Positions 17,366 through 25,362 of a stretch of 64,000 nucleotides of DNA are shown here, in pieces (position 1 is the first letter of the stretch; each line of letters opens with the position of its first letter). Source of the DNA: JAVKMO01 sp031539345 (GTDB taxonomy: Bacteria; Bacteroidota; Bacteroidia; Chitinophagales; Chitinophagaceae); assembly GCA_031539345.1 (NCBI GenBank), contig JAVKMO010000017.1:1-64000 (forward strand). Reading direction: 5' to 3'. The notes under the pieces are model-generated. The model was not told the origin of the DNA. It was given only the letters and a program-made list of their open reading frames with translations, and did not search any database. The translations under genes and the position numbers were made by a program.

Positions 17366-18583
17366 ATGACCAAAACTTATTTAAAATATTTTTTATTGTG
17401 TAGTCTATTTGTTCTACAAGACCAATTATACAGCCAAGAGGCGTTGCGTATTTTTGATTTGAGAAAAAAGAACAAAACCTTTTCGCTCGCAGATTTACAA
17501 GATTTAGATTTAAAAAAAATAAGCACTCCAACGAAGCAGGTTTTAAAACAAGAAAAAGAAAACTCTTATTATGGACCAATATTTACTGTTGATTTTACAA
17601 AAGATGACAAGTATATTTTAGGCGGCGGCACAGATGGTAGCGTGCAAGTATGGAATGTTATCGCGGGCACAAAATTGAAGCGCGTAGAATGCCATGAAGG
17701 GAAAGTGTTGGCAGCAAAATTTTTTCTTGGGGCAAAGTTTTTTTCTACAAGTGATGACGGAGAAATTTTTCTTTACAATGGGTCGAGCGGAAAAAGAGAA
17801 AAACAATTTGTACTCGAAGATAATATCAATCAAGCTGTCAGTTATCAAGCGTTGAACACACAAGAAGGAGACAATAGAATTATTACAAGAAAAGAAAGTC
17901 AAGGCAAGGCTGAGCCGGGCATGGAAAAGAGAATCGTTTATCACTCGTCATTAGATTATTCTTCTGATAAAAAATTTTTAGCAGTTGGTGCAGACAATGC
18001 TGTCGTTAGTGTTTTTGAAATCAATTCTACCTTACCTGTTAAATATTTGCGTGGACATAAGAAAAAAGTGAATTGTGTTGCCTTTAAACCCACAAAGCAT
18101 GAAATCGTTTCTGGTTCTGATGATAACAATATAATTTTATGGAATTGGGAAAACGAAACACAAAAGCCCAAAATTTTAAAAAACGGACATCAGGCACCTG
18201 TATTGTGTTTGGCTTTTCCCCGTGGCATAAGAACCGTAATGGCATCTGGAAGCAGAGACAATACAATTAAAATTTGGAACATGACAAAGGACTCTTGCGT
18301 TAAAACTTTAGAAGGGCACGAAGGCGAAGTAACTAGTTTGGCATTCACAAAAAACGGAAAATATTTAGTGTCGGGGAGTTTGGATAACACGATTAGAATT
18401 TGGGATGTTCAAAGGGAACGCACGATAAAATTATATACTATTAGCGAGTATCCTGTTCAAAGCATAGCACTTTCTAACAATGAAAATTTTATTATTTCTG
18501 GAGGATTGGTACCCAATGGAAACGGGGCGCTTCGTTTGTGGCAATTGAATGCGATAATAACAGATTATGAAAGCAGACTCTAA
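17366..18583 (+). CDS. Exported WD40-repeat protein
   Basis: The 405-residue protein has a signal peptide (hydrophobic core YFLLCSLFVLQ, end near YSQ, residue 24). About six to seven WD40 blades follow. The last are clear: GHKKKVNCVAFKPTKHEIVSGSDDNNIILWN, GHQAPVLCLAF...IKIWN and GHEGEVTSLAFTKNGKYLVSGSLDNTIRIWD. Such a propeller is a protein-interaction scaffold; the partner is unknown. It may be co-transcribed with folP, and its 3' end overlaps the start of tcdA by 17 bp. Confidence 0.85.
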   Translation: MTKTYLKYFLLCSLFVLQDQLYSQEALRIFDLRKKNKTFSLADLQDLDLKKISTPTKQVLKQEKENSYYGPIFTVDFTKDDKYILGGGTDGSVQVWNVIAGTKLKRVECHEGKVLAAKFFLGAKFFSTSDDGEIFLYNGSSGKREKQFVLEDNINQAVSYQALNTQEGDNRIITRKESQGKAEPGMEKRIVYHSSLDYSSDKKFLAVGADNAVVSVFEINSTLPVKYLRGHKKKVNCVAFKPTKHEIVSGSDDNNIILWNWENETQKPKILKNGHQAPVLCLAFPRGIRTVMASGSRDNTIKIWNMTKDSCVKTLEGHEGEVTSLAFTKNGKYLVSGSLDNTIRIWDVQRERTIKLYTISEYPVQSIALSNNENFIISGGLVPNGNGALRLWQLNAIITDYESRL

Positions 18584-19301
18584 AGTGCCGTATTGGTTGA
18601 GCAGAACGGAACTTTTGCTCGGACAAGAAAAAGTGAGTTCACTATTAACAAAAAAAGTTTTACTTGTTGGTTTAGGTGGCGTTGGTGGAATGTGTGGAGA
18701 AATGCTTGTTCGCGGTGGCATCGGAAATATTACGCTTGTTGATGCAGATATTGTTGAAGAAAGTAATTGTAATCGACAACTTGTTGCCCTACAGTCATCG
18801 ATAGGAAAGTTAAAAGTTGATGTAATGAGAGAAAGATTTTTAGATATTAATCCTGCCGTCGAAGTTTCTGCACATCATATTTTTTTAGACGAATCAAATA
18901 TTCAAACTTTTTTTGACCAACACGACTTTGATTATGTTGTTGATTGTATCGACACGCTTACGCCGAAAGTATTGTTAATTAAAACTTGTGTTGAACGTAA
19001 GATTAAAATCGTTTCTGCTTTTGGTGCAGGGGGAAAAACAGATGCAACAAAAGTTTGTATTACAGATATTGCAAAAACGTACCAATGTAATTTGGCTCGT
19101 TATGTAAGAAAACACTTGCATCAGCATGGCATAAGAAAAAACATCAAAGTGGTTTTTTCACCAGAACCTTGTGAGCAAAATTCAATTATTGAAACTGAAA
19201 AAGCATTCCCCAAAAAATCAATTATAGGAACGCTGTCTGTATTGCCCAATATATTTGGGTGTTTATGTGCAAGCGTTGTTTTGAATGATTTGATAGAATA
19301 G
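18567..19301 (+). CDS. tcdA: tRNA threonylcarbamoyladenosine dehydratase (TcdA/CsdL)
   Basis: This 244-residue E1-like protein makes the cyclic form of t6A at position 37 of ANN-decoding tRNAs. It shows the ATP-binding GLGGVGGMCGEMLVRGGIGNITLVDAD motif, NCNRQLVALQSSIGKLKV, and DCIDTLTPK, the standard ThiF/MoeB-fold order with the TcdA-type WLSRTELLLG N-terminus. The start overlaps the WD40 gene by 17 bp, suggesting coupled translation. Confidence 0.9.
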   Translation: MKADSKVPYWLSRTELLLGQEKVSSLLTKKVLLVGLGGVGGMCGEMLVRGGIGNITLVDADIVEESNCNRQLVALQSSIGKLKVDVMRERFLDINPAVEVSAHHIFLDESNIQTFFDQHDFDYVVDCIDTLTPKVLLIKTCVERKIKIVSAFGAGGKTDATKVCITDIAKTYQCNLARYVRKHLHQHGIRKNIKVVFSPEPCEQNSIIETEKAFPKKSIIGTLSVLPNIFGCLCASVVLNDLIE

Positions 19302-19335
19302 ACAACAGAAAAATTTGGCATTATTCAAAGCACCT

Positions 19336-20085
19336 TTACTTTCTATAAACTGTTGATGGCGCTGCTTGTGCTTGAGGATAAACAATAACGTCTGCAATGC
19401 AAACTCTTTGAGGCACTTCGAGTACATAAGAAATTAAGTCTGCTATGTCTTCTGGAAGCAAGGCTTCATACCCCTCATATATTTTTTTTGCTTTATCCGT
19501 ATCGCCCTTAAATCGAACGATAGAAAACTCTGTTTCAACAGAACCCGGTGCAATATTGGTTACTTTAATTCCGTGTTCGGTTAAATCTAATCTCATGCCT
19601 TCGCTAATTGCTTCGACTGCTTTTTTTGATGCGCAATATACATTCCCATTTGCATAAGTTTGTTTGCCCGCAACAGAACTAATATTGATAATATGTCCCG
19701 TTTTGCGTTCTATCATTTGTTGAATAATTGCTTTTGAAACATAAAGAAGACCTTTTACATTTCCATCAATCATCGCGTCCCAATCTTCTGTATTGCCATT
19801 TTGAATGGGAGATAAGCCATGTGCATTACCCGCATTGTTAATCAACACATCAATATTTTTCCATTCATTCGGCAAAGAATTGATTTGTTGTTCAACTTCA
19901 TTTTTACTCCGAACATCAAACAATAAATAATGCACAGAAGCAGACCCAATTTCAGTTTGAAGTGCTTTTAATTTCTCTGCCTTTCGTCCACATAAAATTA
20001 AACGATAACCCTTCTGTGCTAAATGAAGAGCCGTTGCTTTTCCAATGCCAGAACTTGCGCCAGTAATCAATACAGTTTTTTTCAT
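19336..20085 (-). CDS. SDR family oxidoreductase (YdfG-like)
   Basis: This 249-residue short-chain dehydrogenase has the cofactor motif TGASSGIGKAT at residues 7-17, an NNAGNAHG motif, catalytic Ser in NISSVAGKQTYANGNVYCASKKAVE (Tyr-x3-Lys) and PGSVETEFS. It is close in style to the YdfG/serine 3-dehydrogenase group that acts on L-allo-threonine, serine or 3-hydroxy acids, but the substrate is inferred. A tRNA-Asn with its own terminator lies just upstream. Confidence 0.88.
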   Translation of the reverse strand: MKKTVLITGASSGIGKATALHLAQKGYRLILCGRKAEKLKALQTEIGSASVHYLLFDVRSKNEVEQQINSLPNEWKNIDVLINNAGNAHGLSPIQNGNTEDWDAMIDGNVKGLLYVSKAIIQQMIERKTGHIINISSVAGKQTYANGNVYCASKKAVEAISEGMRLDLTEHGIKVTNIAPGSVETEFSIVRFKGDTDKAKKIYEGYEALLPEDIADLISYVLEVPQRVCIADVIVYPQAQAAPSTVYRK

Positions 20086-20111
20086 CGTACAGTTTTTGAG
20101 TAAGAATAAAA

Positions 20112-20143
20112 TAAAAAAGGGTCATACCTTGAAGGTATAACCC
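20112..20143 (-). terminator. Terminator after tRNA-Asn
   Basis: An inverted repeat AGGGT-C-ATACCT / AGGTAT-A-ACCCT lies 13 nt beyond the 3' end of tRNA-Asn, with a T-rich run on the minus strand (AATAAAATAAAAAA on plus). It separates the tRNA from the SDR gene. Confidence 0.65.
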
Positions 20144-20155
20144 TATAAATTTTTG

Positions 20156-20229
20156 CTCTCCCTGCTGGACTTGAACCAGCGACCCTCTGATTAACAGTCA
20201 GATGCTCTAACCAACTGAGCTAAGGAAGA
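20156..20229 (-). tRNA. tRNA-Asn (anticodon GUU)
   Basis: This 74-nt cloverleaf on the minus strand has acceptor TCTTCCT/AGGGAGA, D-arm GCTC/GAGC, anticodon arm TCTGA-CTGTTAA-TCAGA giving GTT, T-arm GCTGG-TTCAAGT-CCAGC and discriminator G. CCA is not encoded. Confidence 0.95.
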
Positions 20230-20353
20230 ATGGTTGCGAATATAATTTTCTGTATTAAAAAATAAAATGCTTTTCTAATTATTAAAAACCCTCTTGTATA
20301 CTGATTTCAAGCGTATGTTTGACACTTCTTTTGTTTTTTAATGTTTATGCCAC

Positions 20354-21643
20354 ATGTTGTCTATTGAAAAAATATACGAATATTATTTACTACATCCGCA
20401 GATTCAAACGGATAGCAGAAAAATTCAACATGGAGATTTTTTTTGGGCATTAAAAGGCGACAATTTTGACGGCAATCAATTTGCACTACAAGCATTAAAT
20501 CAAGGTGCTGCATACGCAGTTGTTGATGACGCTTCTCTACAATCAGAAAAAATATTTGTTGTTTCTGACGTACTCAAAACATTGCAAGAATTGGCGTTAT
20601 ATCATCGGCAACAATTGAATATTCCTGTTATTGCAATAACTGGCAGTAATGGAAAAACAACAACAAAAGAATTGATATATGCTGTGCTGAAAAGCAAATT
20701 TAAAACTGCCGCAACAAAAGGAAATTTGAATAATCATATTGGCATTCCCTTAACCTTATTAAGTATTCCCTTAGACGTAGAGATCGCGATTGTAGAAATG
20801 GGGGCTAATCATCAACAAGAAATTGCATCTTATTGTCAATATACACAACCCAATTATGGCATCATTACGAATTGTGGGAAAGCCCATATTGGTTTGTTTG
20901 GCGGAGAAGAGGGCGTAAAAAAAGCGAAGGGCGAATTGTTCGACTTTTTAAAAACAAGCAATAATAGTGTGGCTTTTGTGGCAACTGATTATCCTTATTT
21001 GAATGTAATGAGTGCCGGCATTCAAACAGTTTTTTCGTATGGGACAAATTCTGCCGCAAGTGTAAAAGGACAAATTATCAATAACAATCCTTTTCTAACA
21101 ATTCAAATTACAACACCATCACAACAGTTTGAAATTAAAAGCAAATTAGTAGGAGCATATAATTTAATGAACTTGTTGTGTGCCGTTACTGTGGGCTTAC
21201 AGTTTAAAATCGGCATACTACAAATTGTTGAAAGCATAGAAAATTACATTCCTTCAAATAGCCGTTCGCAATGGCTGCAACACAAAGGCAACCAGATTAT
21301 TTTAGATGCGTACAATGCAAACCCAAGCAGTATGGAAGAAGCAATTAAAAATTTCGGCACGTTAAAATTGACAACAAAAATTATTTTTTTAGGAGAGATG
21401 AAAGAATTGGGAGAGGCAAGTAAACACGAACACCAAGAGGTAATTCATTTATTAGAACAATATGAATGGGCTAAAGTTATTTTGGTGGGTAAGGGTTTCG
21501 GTGAATGTAAACACGGCTATCAATACTTTGAAAATAATACGCTTGCAAAAGAGTGGTTTGAACAACAAAATATAAAAGGTGCAAATGTTTTAATCAAAGG
21601 GTCTCGCGCAACACGAATGGAAAAATTAATTGAGATAGTATGA
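20354..21643 (+). CDS. murF: UDP-MurNAc-tripeptide--D-alanyl-D-alanine ligase
   Basis: The 429-residue Mur ligase adds D-Ala-D-Ala to the UDP-MurNAc-tripeptide, the last cytoplasmic step of peptidoglycan precursor synthesis. It has the MurF N-terminal segment TDSRKIQHGDFFWALKG, the P-loop ITGSNGKTTTKELI, VEMGANHQQEIA, NCGKAHIGLFG and the C-terminal DAYNANPSSMEEA. Its stop overlaps the ATG of fmt (ATGA). Confidence 0.95.
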   Translation: MLSIEKIYEYYLLHPQIQTDSRKIQHGDFFWALKGDNFDGNQFALQALNQGAAYAVVDDASLQSEKIFVVSDVLKTLQELALYHRQQLNIPVIAITGSNGKTTTKELIYAVLKSKFKTAATKGNLNNHIGIPLTLLSIPLDVEIAIVEMGANHQQEIASYCQYTQPNYGIITNCGKAHIGLFGGEEGVKKAKGELFDFLKTSNNSVAFVATDYPYLNVMSAGIQTVFSYGTNSAASVKGQIINNNPFLTIQITTPSQQFEIKSKLVGAYNLMNLLCAVTVGLQFKIGILQIVESIENYIPSNSRSQWLQHKGNQIILDAYNANPSSMEEAIKNFGTLKLTTKIIFLGEMKELGEASKHEHQEVIHLLEQYEWAKVILVGKGFGECKHGYQYFENNTLAKEWFEQQNIKGANVLIKGSRATRMEKLIEIV

Positions 21644-22572
21644 ATAGACTGAAAATTATTTTTATTGGGACACCAGACTTTGCGGTCGCAAGTTTGCAGG
21701 CGTTGATTGCCAATAATTACAATGTTGTTGCTGTTGTTACCGCAGTTGATAAACCGGCAGGTCGAGGAATGCAAATACAAAAAAGTGAAGTCAAATTGTT
21801 TGCCGAACAACAAGGTATCGACATTTTACAACCCCCCAATTTAAAAGATGAAACATTTTTAAAAACACTAAAAGCCTATCAAGCAGATTTGCAAATTGTT
21901 GTTGCGTTTAGAATGTTGCCACAACTTGTTTGGGCAATGCCACGATTGGGTACAATTAACGTTCATGCTTCTTTATTGCCGAATTATCGAGGTGCGGCTC
22001 CGATTCATTGGGCTGTGATGAATGGAGAAATTGAAACAGGCGTAACTACATTTAGGCTCAGGCATGAAATTGACACGGGCAATATTTTATTGCAAAAAAA
22101 AGTTCTGATTGGGTCTGAAGACACAACAGGAAGCATGTATGAAAAATTGAAAATTGAAGGAGCTCATTTGTTGATAGCAACAATGGAATTGATTGTGAAA
22201 AACAATGACTATGCAGGAGAAGAGCAAGATAAAAGCCAAATCATCAACCGGCAACATGCACCCAAAATTTCGCCTCAACACGGCGTGATAGATTGGCATA
22301 ATGAAGGAAAAAAAATTGTCAATCAAATTCGTGGCTTATCGCCTATGCCAAGCGCATATACAGTTGTTGCGAATAAAAAATTAAAAATTTTCAACGCTTT
22401 TTTTGAAGAACAAATTCACCACCATGAACACGGGAGTTTTTTTATTGATGGAAAAATAGAATTGAAATTTGCGTGCAAAGATGGCTTTATTCATATTCGT
22501 GAATTGCAATTAGAGGGTAAGAGAAAAATGAACACAACCGATTTTTTAAGAGGCAATACATTTTTACAATAA
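21640..22572 (+). CDS. fmt: Methionyl-tRNA formyltransferase
   Basis: The 310-residue enzyme formylates initiator Met-tRNA. Motifs are IIFIGTPDFAV, VDKPAGRG, NVHASLLPNYRGAAPIHWAV (carrying the catalytic Asn and His, with the following SLLPNYRG tetrahydrofolate loop) and a conserved Asp in RHEIDTGNIL. The C-terminal OB-fold domain starts at about residue 210. It is translationally coupled to murF and followed 9 bp later by the GlmU-like gene. Confidence 0.95.
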   Translation: MNRLKIIFIGTPDFAVASLQALIANNYNVVAVVTAVDKPAGRGMQIQKSEVKLFAEQQGIDILQPPNLKDETFLKTLKAYQADLQIVVAFRMLPQLVWAMPRLGTINVHASLLPNYRGAAPIHWAVMNGEIETGVTTFRLRHEIDTGNILLQKKVLIGSEDTTGSMYEKLKIEGAHLLIATMELIVKNNDYAGEEQDKSQIINRQHAPKISPQHGVIDWHNEGKKIVNQIRGLSPMPSAYTVVANKKLKIFNAFFEEQIHHHEHGSFFIDGKIELKFACKDGFIHIRELQLEGKRKMNTTDFLRGNTFLQ

Positions 22573-22581
22573 CAAATTTTT

Positions 22582-23502
22582 ATGCTACAGATTGTTTTGT
22601 ATGACGACCGCTTGATGAGAAATAAATTATTTCCTATTGTTTGCGACAAAAGTATTGCCACTTTGCGAGTAGGGCTGTTTTCGATACAAGAAAAATGGGA
22701 ACATCTTGTACAAGAAAAACCAGCACTCCTTGTTCCTCAATTTTTACAAGAAAAATATGTCCCACAAAAAACAACATATTCAAGCGATGCCATTTTTGTC
22801 AATAGCGTCATTTTGCCAAACGAAAAGTTATTAGCCGATTTTTTATCGCTTAAAAATAATGAAGTCATTGTTTACAATGATGTTTGCGTTGCAAGAAAAA
22901 ACAATCCTTATGAAGTGATTGAGTCGCAACAATTAATTTTTAAAAAAATAAATTATCATGTCGACATCATTGATCATTGTTGGCGTGTCGGTCAATTACA
23001 AGAAAAATATTTTCAACAAGAATGTGAAGCGTATTGTCAATCGAGAAAAATATTTCCAACAGAAATACTATCCCCCCATACAACACTCATTGGCGATGCG
23101 TCCAAATTATATATTGGCAAAAACCTGAACACGGATGGTGCAATTTTTGATACAAGAAAAGGAGCAATCATTATAGAAAATGATGTTACGATTCTGCCCA
23201 ATAGTGTTTTGATGGGGCCAATGTGTATTGGACAAAACTCAACGATAAAAACAGGCACACAAATTTATGGCACAACAATTGTGGGAGCACATTGCACGCT
23301 TGGAGGAGAAATAAAAAACACACTCATTGGCAATTATTCCAATAAAGGACACTATGGATATATTGGAGATGCTTATATTGGTGATTGGTGCAATTTGGGT
23401 GCGGGGGTTACCGCTTCTAATTTAAAAAACACAGCCAGTGATATTGTATTAAACAACCATATACCACACCATATTCAATCGGCAACAAAGGAGGCTGTGT
23501 GA
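22582..23502 (+). CDS. GlmU-like sugar nucleotidyltransferase/acyltransferase, N-terminal and LbH part (frameshifted)
   Basis: The 306 residues match the Bacteroidota GlmU-like family, a short nucleotidyltransferase-like N-terminus (IVLYDDRLMRNKLFPIVCDKSIATLRVG) followed by a left-handed beta-helix (IGDASKLYIGKN, ILPNSVLMGPMCIGQNSTI, YIGDWCNLGAGVTASNLKNT). Intact members run to about 390 residues. Here the frame ends early after NTASDIVLNN, and the missing end continues in the -1 frame. The family probably acts on an amino-sugar or nucleotide sugar, but its function is unproven. Its position after fmt suggests a shared operon. Confidence 0.75.
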   Translation: MLQIVLYDDRLMRNKLFPIVCDKSIATLRVGLFSIQEKWEHLVQEKPALLVPQFLQEKYVPQKTTYSSDAIFVNSVILPNEKLLADFLSLKNNEVIVYNDVCVARKNNPYEVIESQQLIFKKINYHVDIIDHCWRVGQLQEKYFQQECEAYCQSRKIFPTEILSPHTTLIGDASKLYIGKNLNTDGAIFDTRKGAIIIENDVTILPNSVLMGPMCIGQNSTIKTGTQIYGTTIVGAHCTLGGEIKNTLIGNYSNKGHYGYIGDAYIGDWCNLGAGVTASNLKNTASDIVLNNHIPHHIQSATKEAV

Positions 23503-23765
23503 TAGGTAACTATTCTAAAATTGGCGTAGGGGTTTATTTAGATACGGCAACGATTGTGTCCATTTGTTGCAATATGACGAATACAACAATAAGGGATAAA
23601 TATTATCTTCCCTTTATGTGGCATAACAATAAAAAATATGAATTTAAAAAAGCGTTGGTGCATATTAATAATTGGATGGCTTTTAAAAATCAACAGTTGA
23701 CGGAAATTGAAAAAAAAATTCTTGACCATTTGTATCAACAAGAAAACGGAGAAGAAAATTTGTAA
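23499..23765 (+). CDS. GlmU-like protein, C-terminal part in the -1 frame
   Basis: From GTG 23499 this frame gives 88 residues: IGNYSKIGVGVYLDTATIVSICCNM continues the beta-helix, and HINNWMAFKNQQLTEIEKKILDHLYQ matches the usual C-terminal helix of the family. The frame is open upstream from about 23442 and reads family-like PYSIGNKGGC just before the GTG, so the lesion is probably near 23451-23458, not at the GTG. A purine run AAAGGAGG (23487-23494) lies just before the GTG and could serve as a ribosome site if the piece is translated alone, which would be unusual in this phylum. Confidence 0.6.
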   Translation: MIGNYSKIGVGVYLDTATIVSICCNMTNTTIRDKYYLPFMWHNNKKYEFKKALVHINNWMAFKNQQLTEIEKKILDHLYQQENGEENL

Positions 23766-23845
23766 CATACTTAACGCTTGTTTTAAAAGATACGTGAAGG
23801 AGCAAATAATTCCCTCTGATATACAGACTTAAACTTTAGTAAACA

Positions 23846-23853
23846 TACATTTG
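23846..23853 (+). promoter_or_regulatory. -7 box TACATTTG before the HD-domain gene
   Basis: TACATTTG matches TAnnTTTG exactly and ends 5 nt before the ATG at 23859. If used, the transcript would be nearly leaderless. No TTTG at -33 is visible, so this is tentative. Confidence 0.25.
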
Positions 23854-23858
23854 TTTTT

Positions 23859-25079
23859 ATGACAACCTCTAAAACACTTATTATCAACGATCCTATTTAC
23901 GGAACGATTACAATCAATAATTCGTTGATACAAAAGTTGATTGCACACCCATTTTTTCAACGCTTGCGACGCATTCAGCAAATGTCTGTTGCACATTTAA
24001 CTTTTCCTGGTGCAATGCACAACCGTCTTCAGCATTCTCTTGGAGCATATCATTTAATGACGCTCGCTTTGCAGCAATTAGAAAATAAAGGCGTACCTAT
24101 TTCTGCAGAAGAAAAACAAGCCACACAAATTGCCATCTTATTACACGACATTGGGCATGGACCATTTTCACACACTTTAGAAGGAACAATTTTGCCTCAA
24201 GTGCATCATGAAGACGTGTCGCTTGGTATGATTGAATTGTTGAATCAGCAACATGATCTCGAACTTACACTTGCGCTTAAAATTTTTCAGAACACTTATT
24301 ACAGAGAATTTTTTCATCAACTTGTTTCAAGTCAATTAGACGTTGACAGATTAGATTATTTGATGCGAGACAGTTTTTATTCTGGTGTTGCAGAAGGAAT
24401 TGTAGGATATGACAGAATTATCAATATGCTCAACGTATATGACAATAAATTAGTTGTAGAAGAAAAAGGCGTGTATTCTGTAGAGAGATTTTTGAGTTCG
24501 CGGCGTATGATGTATTGGCAAGTTTATTATCATAAAAATGTGTGGGCAACAGAACAACTCATTCAAAATATTTTACTGCGAGCAAACGACCTTCATCAAA
24601 AAACGAATTTCGTTCCTCAACAATTTGAAGCCCTGTTCTTTTTTGTTACTCATTCTTTTAATCCTCGTCAAGAAGAACATTTGAATTTATTTAATCGTTT
24701 AGACGATGCCGATATTTTGGCTTTGATAAAATTTGGCAGTACGAGTACAGATAAAATTTTATCTCTTTTATGTACCGCATATTTAAATAGAAAAATGTAC
24801 AGCATTAAAACGAGTTATACTATAGATGAAAAAATTGATTTGGAAAAAATCAAGCAAGACATTCAAAATAAAATCCACATTTCTAAAAACGAATTGATCT
24901 ATTTTGTGATTGAAAAAACAATCACAACACATATTTATGATTGTAATAAAAAAAATAGCATTCAAATTTTAAATAAAAAACAAGAGCTAAAAGACATTGC
25001 AGACATAAATTTTATTTTGATTGGACAAAGCACGAAAGCCACAGAAACCAAATATTATCAAGGGTTTTGGAAGACATAA
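23859..25079 (+). CDS. HD-domain phosphohydrolase (dNTPase/SAMHD1-like)
   Basis: This 406-residue HD-superfamily enzyme has the metal residues in order: His in MHNRLQHSLGAYHL, HD in LLHDIGHGPFSH, and Asp in SQLDVDRLDYLMRDS. This is the dGTPase/SAMHD1-type arrangement, usually annotated in Bacteroidota as an HD-domain protein. The likely reaction is hydrolysis of a (deoxy)nucleotide triphosphate; the true substrate is unknown. It ends in a good terminator. Confidence 0.85.
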   Translation: MTTSKTLIINDPIYGTITINNSLIQKLIAHPFFQRLRRIQQMSVAHLTFPGAMHNRLQHSLGAYHLMTLALQQLENKGVPISAEEKQATQIAILLHDIGHGPFSHTLEGTILPQVHHEDVSLGMIELLNQQHDLELTLALKIFQNTYYREFFHQLVSSQLDVDRLDYLMRDSFYSGVAEGIVGYDRIINMLNVYDNKLVVEEKGVYSVERFLSSRRMMYWQVYYHKNVWATEQLIQNILLRANDLHQKTNFVPQQFEALFFFVTHSFNPRQEEHLNLFNRLDDADILALIKFGSTSTDKILSLLCTAYLNRKMYSIKTSYTIDEKIDLEKIKQDIQNKIHISKNELIYFVIEKTITTHIYDCNKKNSIQILNKKQELKDIADINFILIGQSTKATETKYYQGFWKT

Positions 25080-25080
25080 A

Positions 25081-25108
25081 AAAAAGCCCGACACAAATCA
25101 GGCTTTTT
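25081..25108 (+). terminator. Intrinsic terminator after the HD-domain gene
   Basis: The stem AAAAAGCC (25081-25088) pairs with GGCTTTTT (25101-25108) around a 12-nt loop and is followed by further T residues. It begins 1 nt after the TAA. Confidence 0.8.
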
Positions 25109-25313
25109 TAAGTGGGGTGAGTGAATAAGCAATTTGCTCAAGCACAAGACAATAATAGTCAAGCATTTTAATATTCAAAAAAAAAGAGGCAATTATTTTT
25201 TTTCTTTTTCGTTGACAATGTGAATAATGATTTTTTATTTTTTTACTTTTACCAACCAAATGTTTTTTACAAATTAAACTTGACGAAAAAATATTTCTCT
25301 CAACGCACACACT

Positions 25314-25343
25314 TTTGTTTACTTCTATCACATTTTAAATTTT
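25314..25343 (+). promoter_or_regulatory. Putative promoter of the htrA-like gene
   Basis: TTTG (25314-25317), an 18-bp spacer and TAAATTTT (25336-25343, one mismatch to TAnnTTTG) match the Bacteroidota sigma-A promoter layout, 20 bp before the first ATG of the protease gene. Confidence 0.4.
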
Positions 25344-25362
25344 TAAAAACAAAAAAAGAATT

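Noticed and set aside
23449..23457. Programmed -1 frameshift site in the GlmU-like gene
   Set aside because: The sequence A TTA AAC is only similar to a slippery heptamer and no clear downstream stem was found, so I list it as one alternative, not as a feature.
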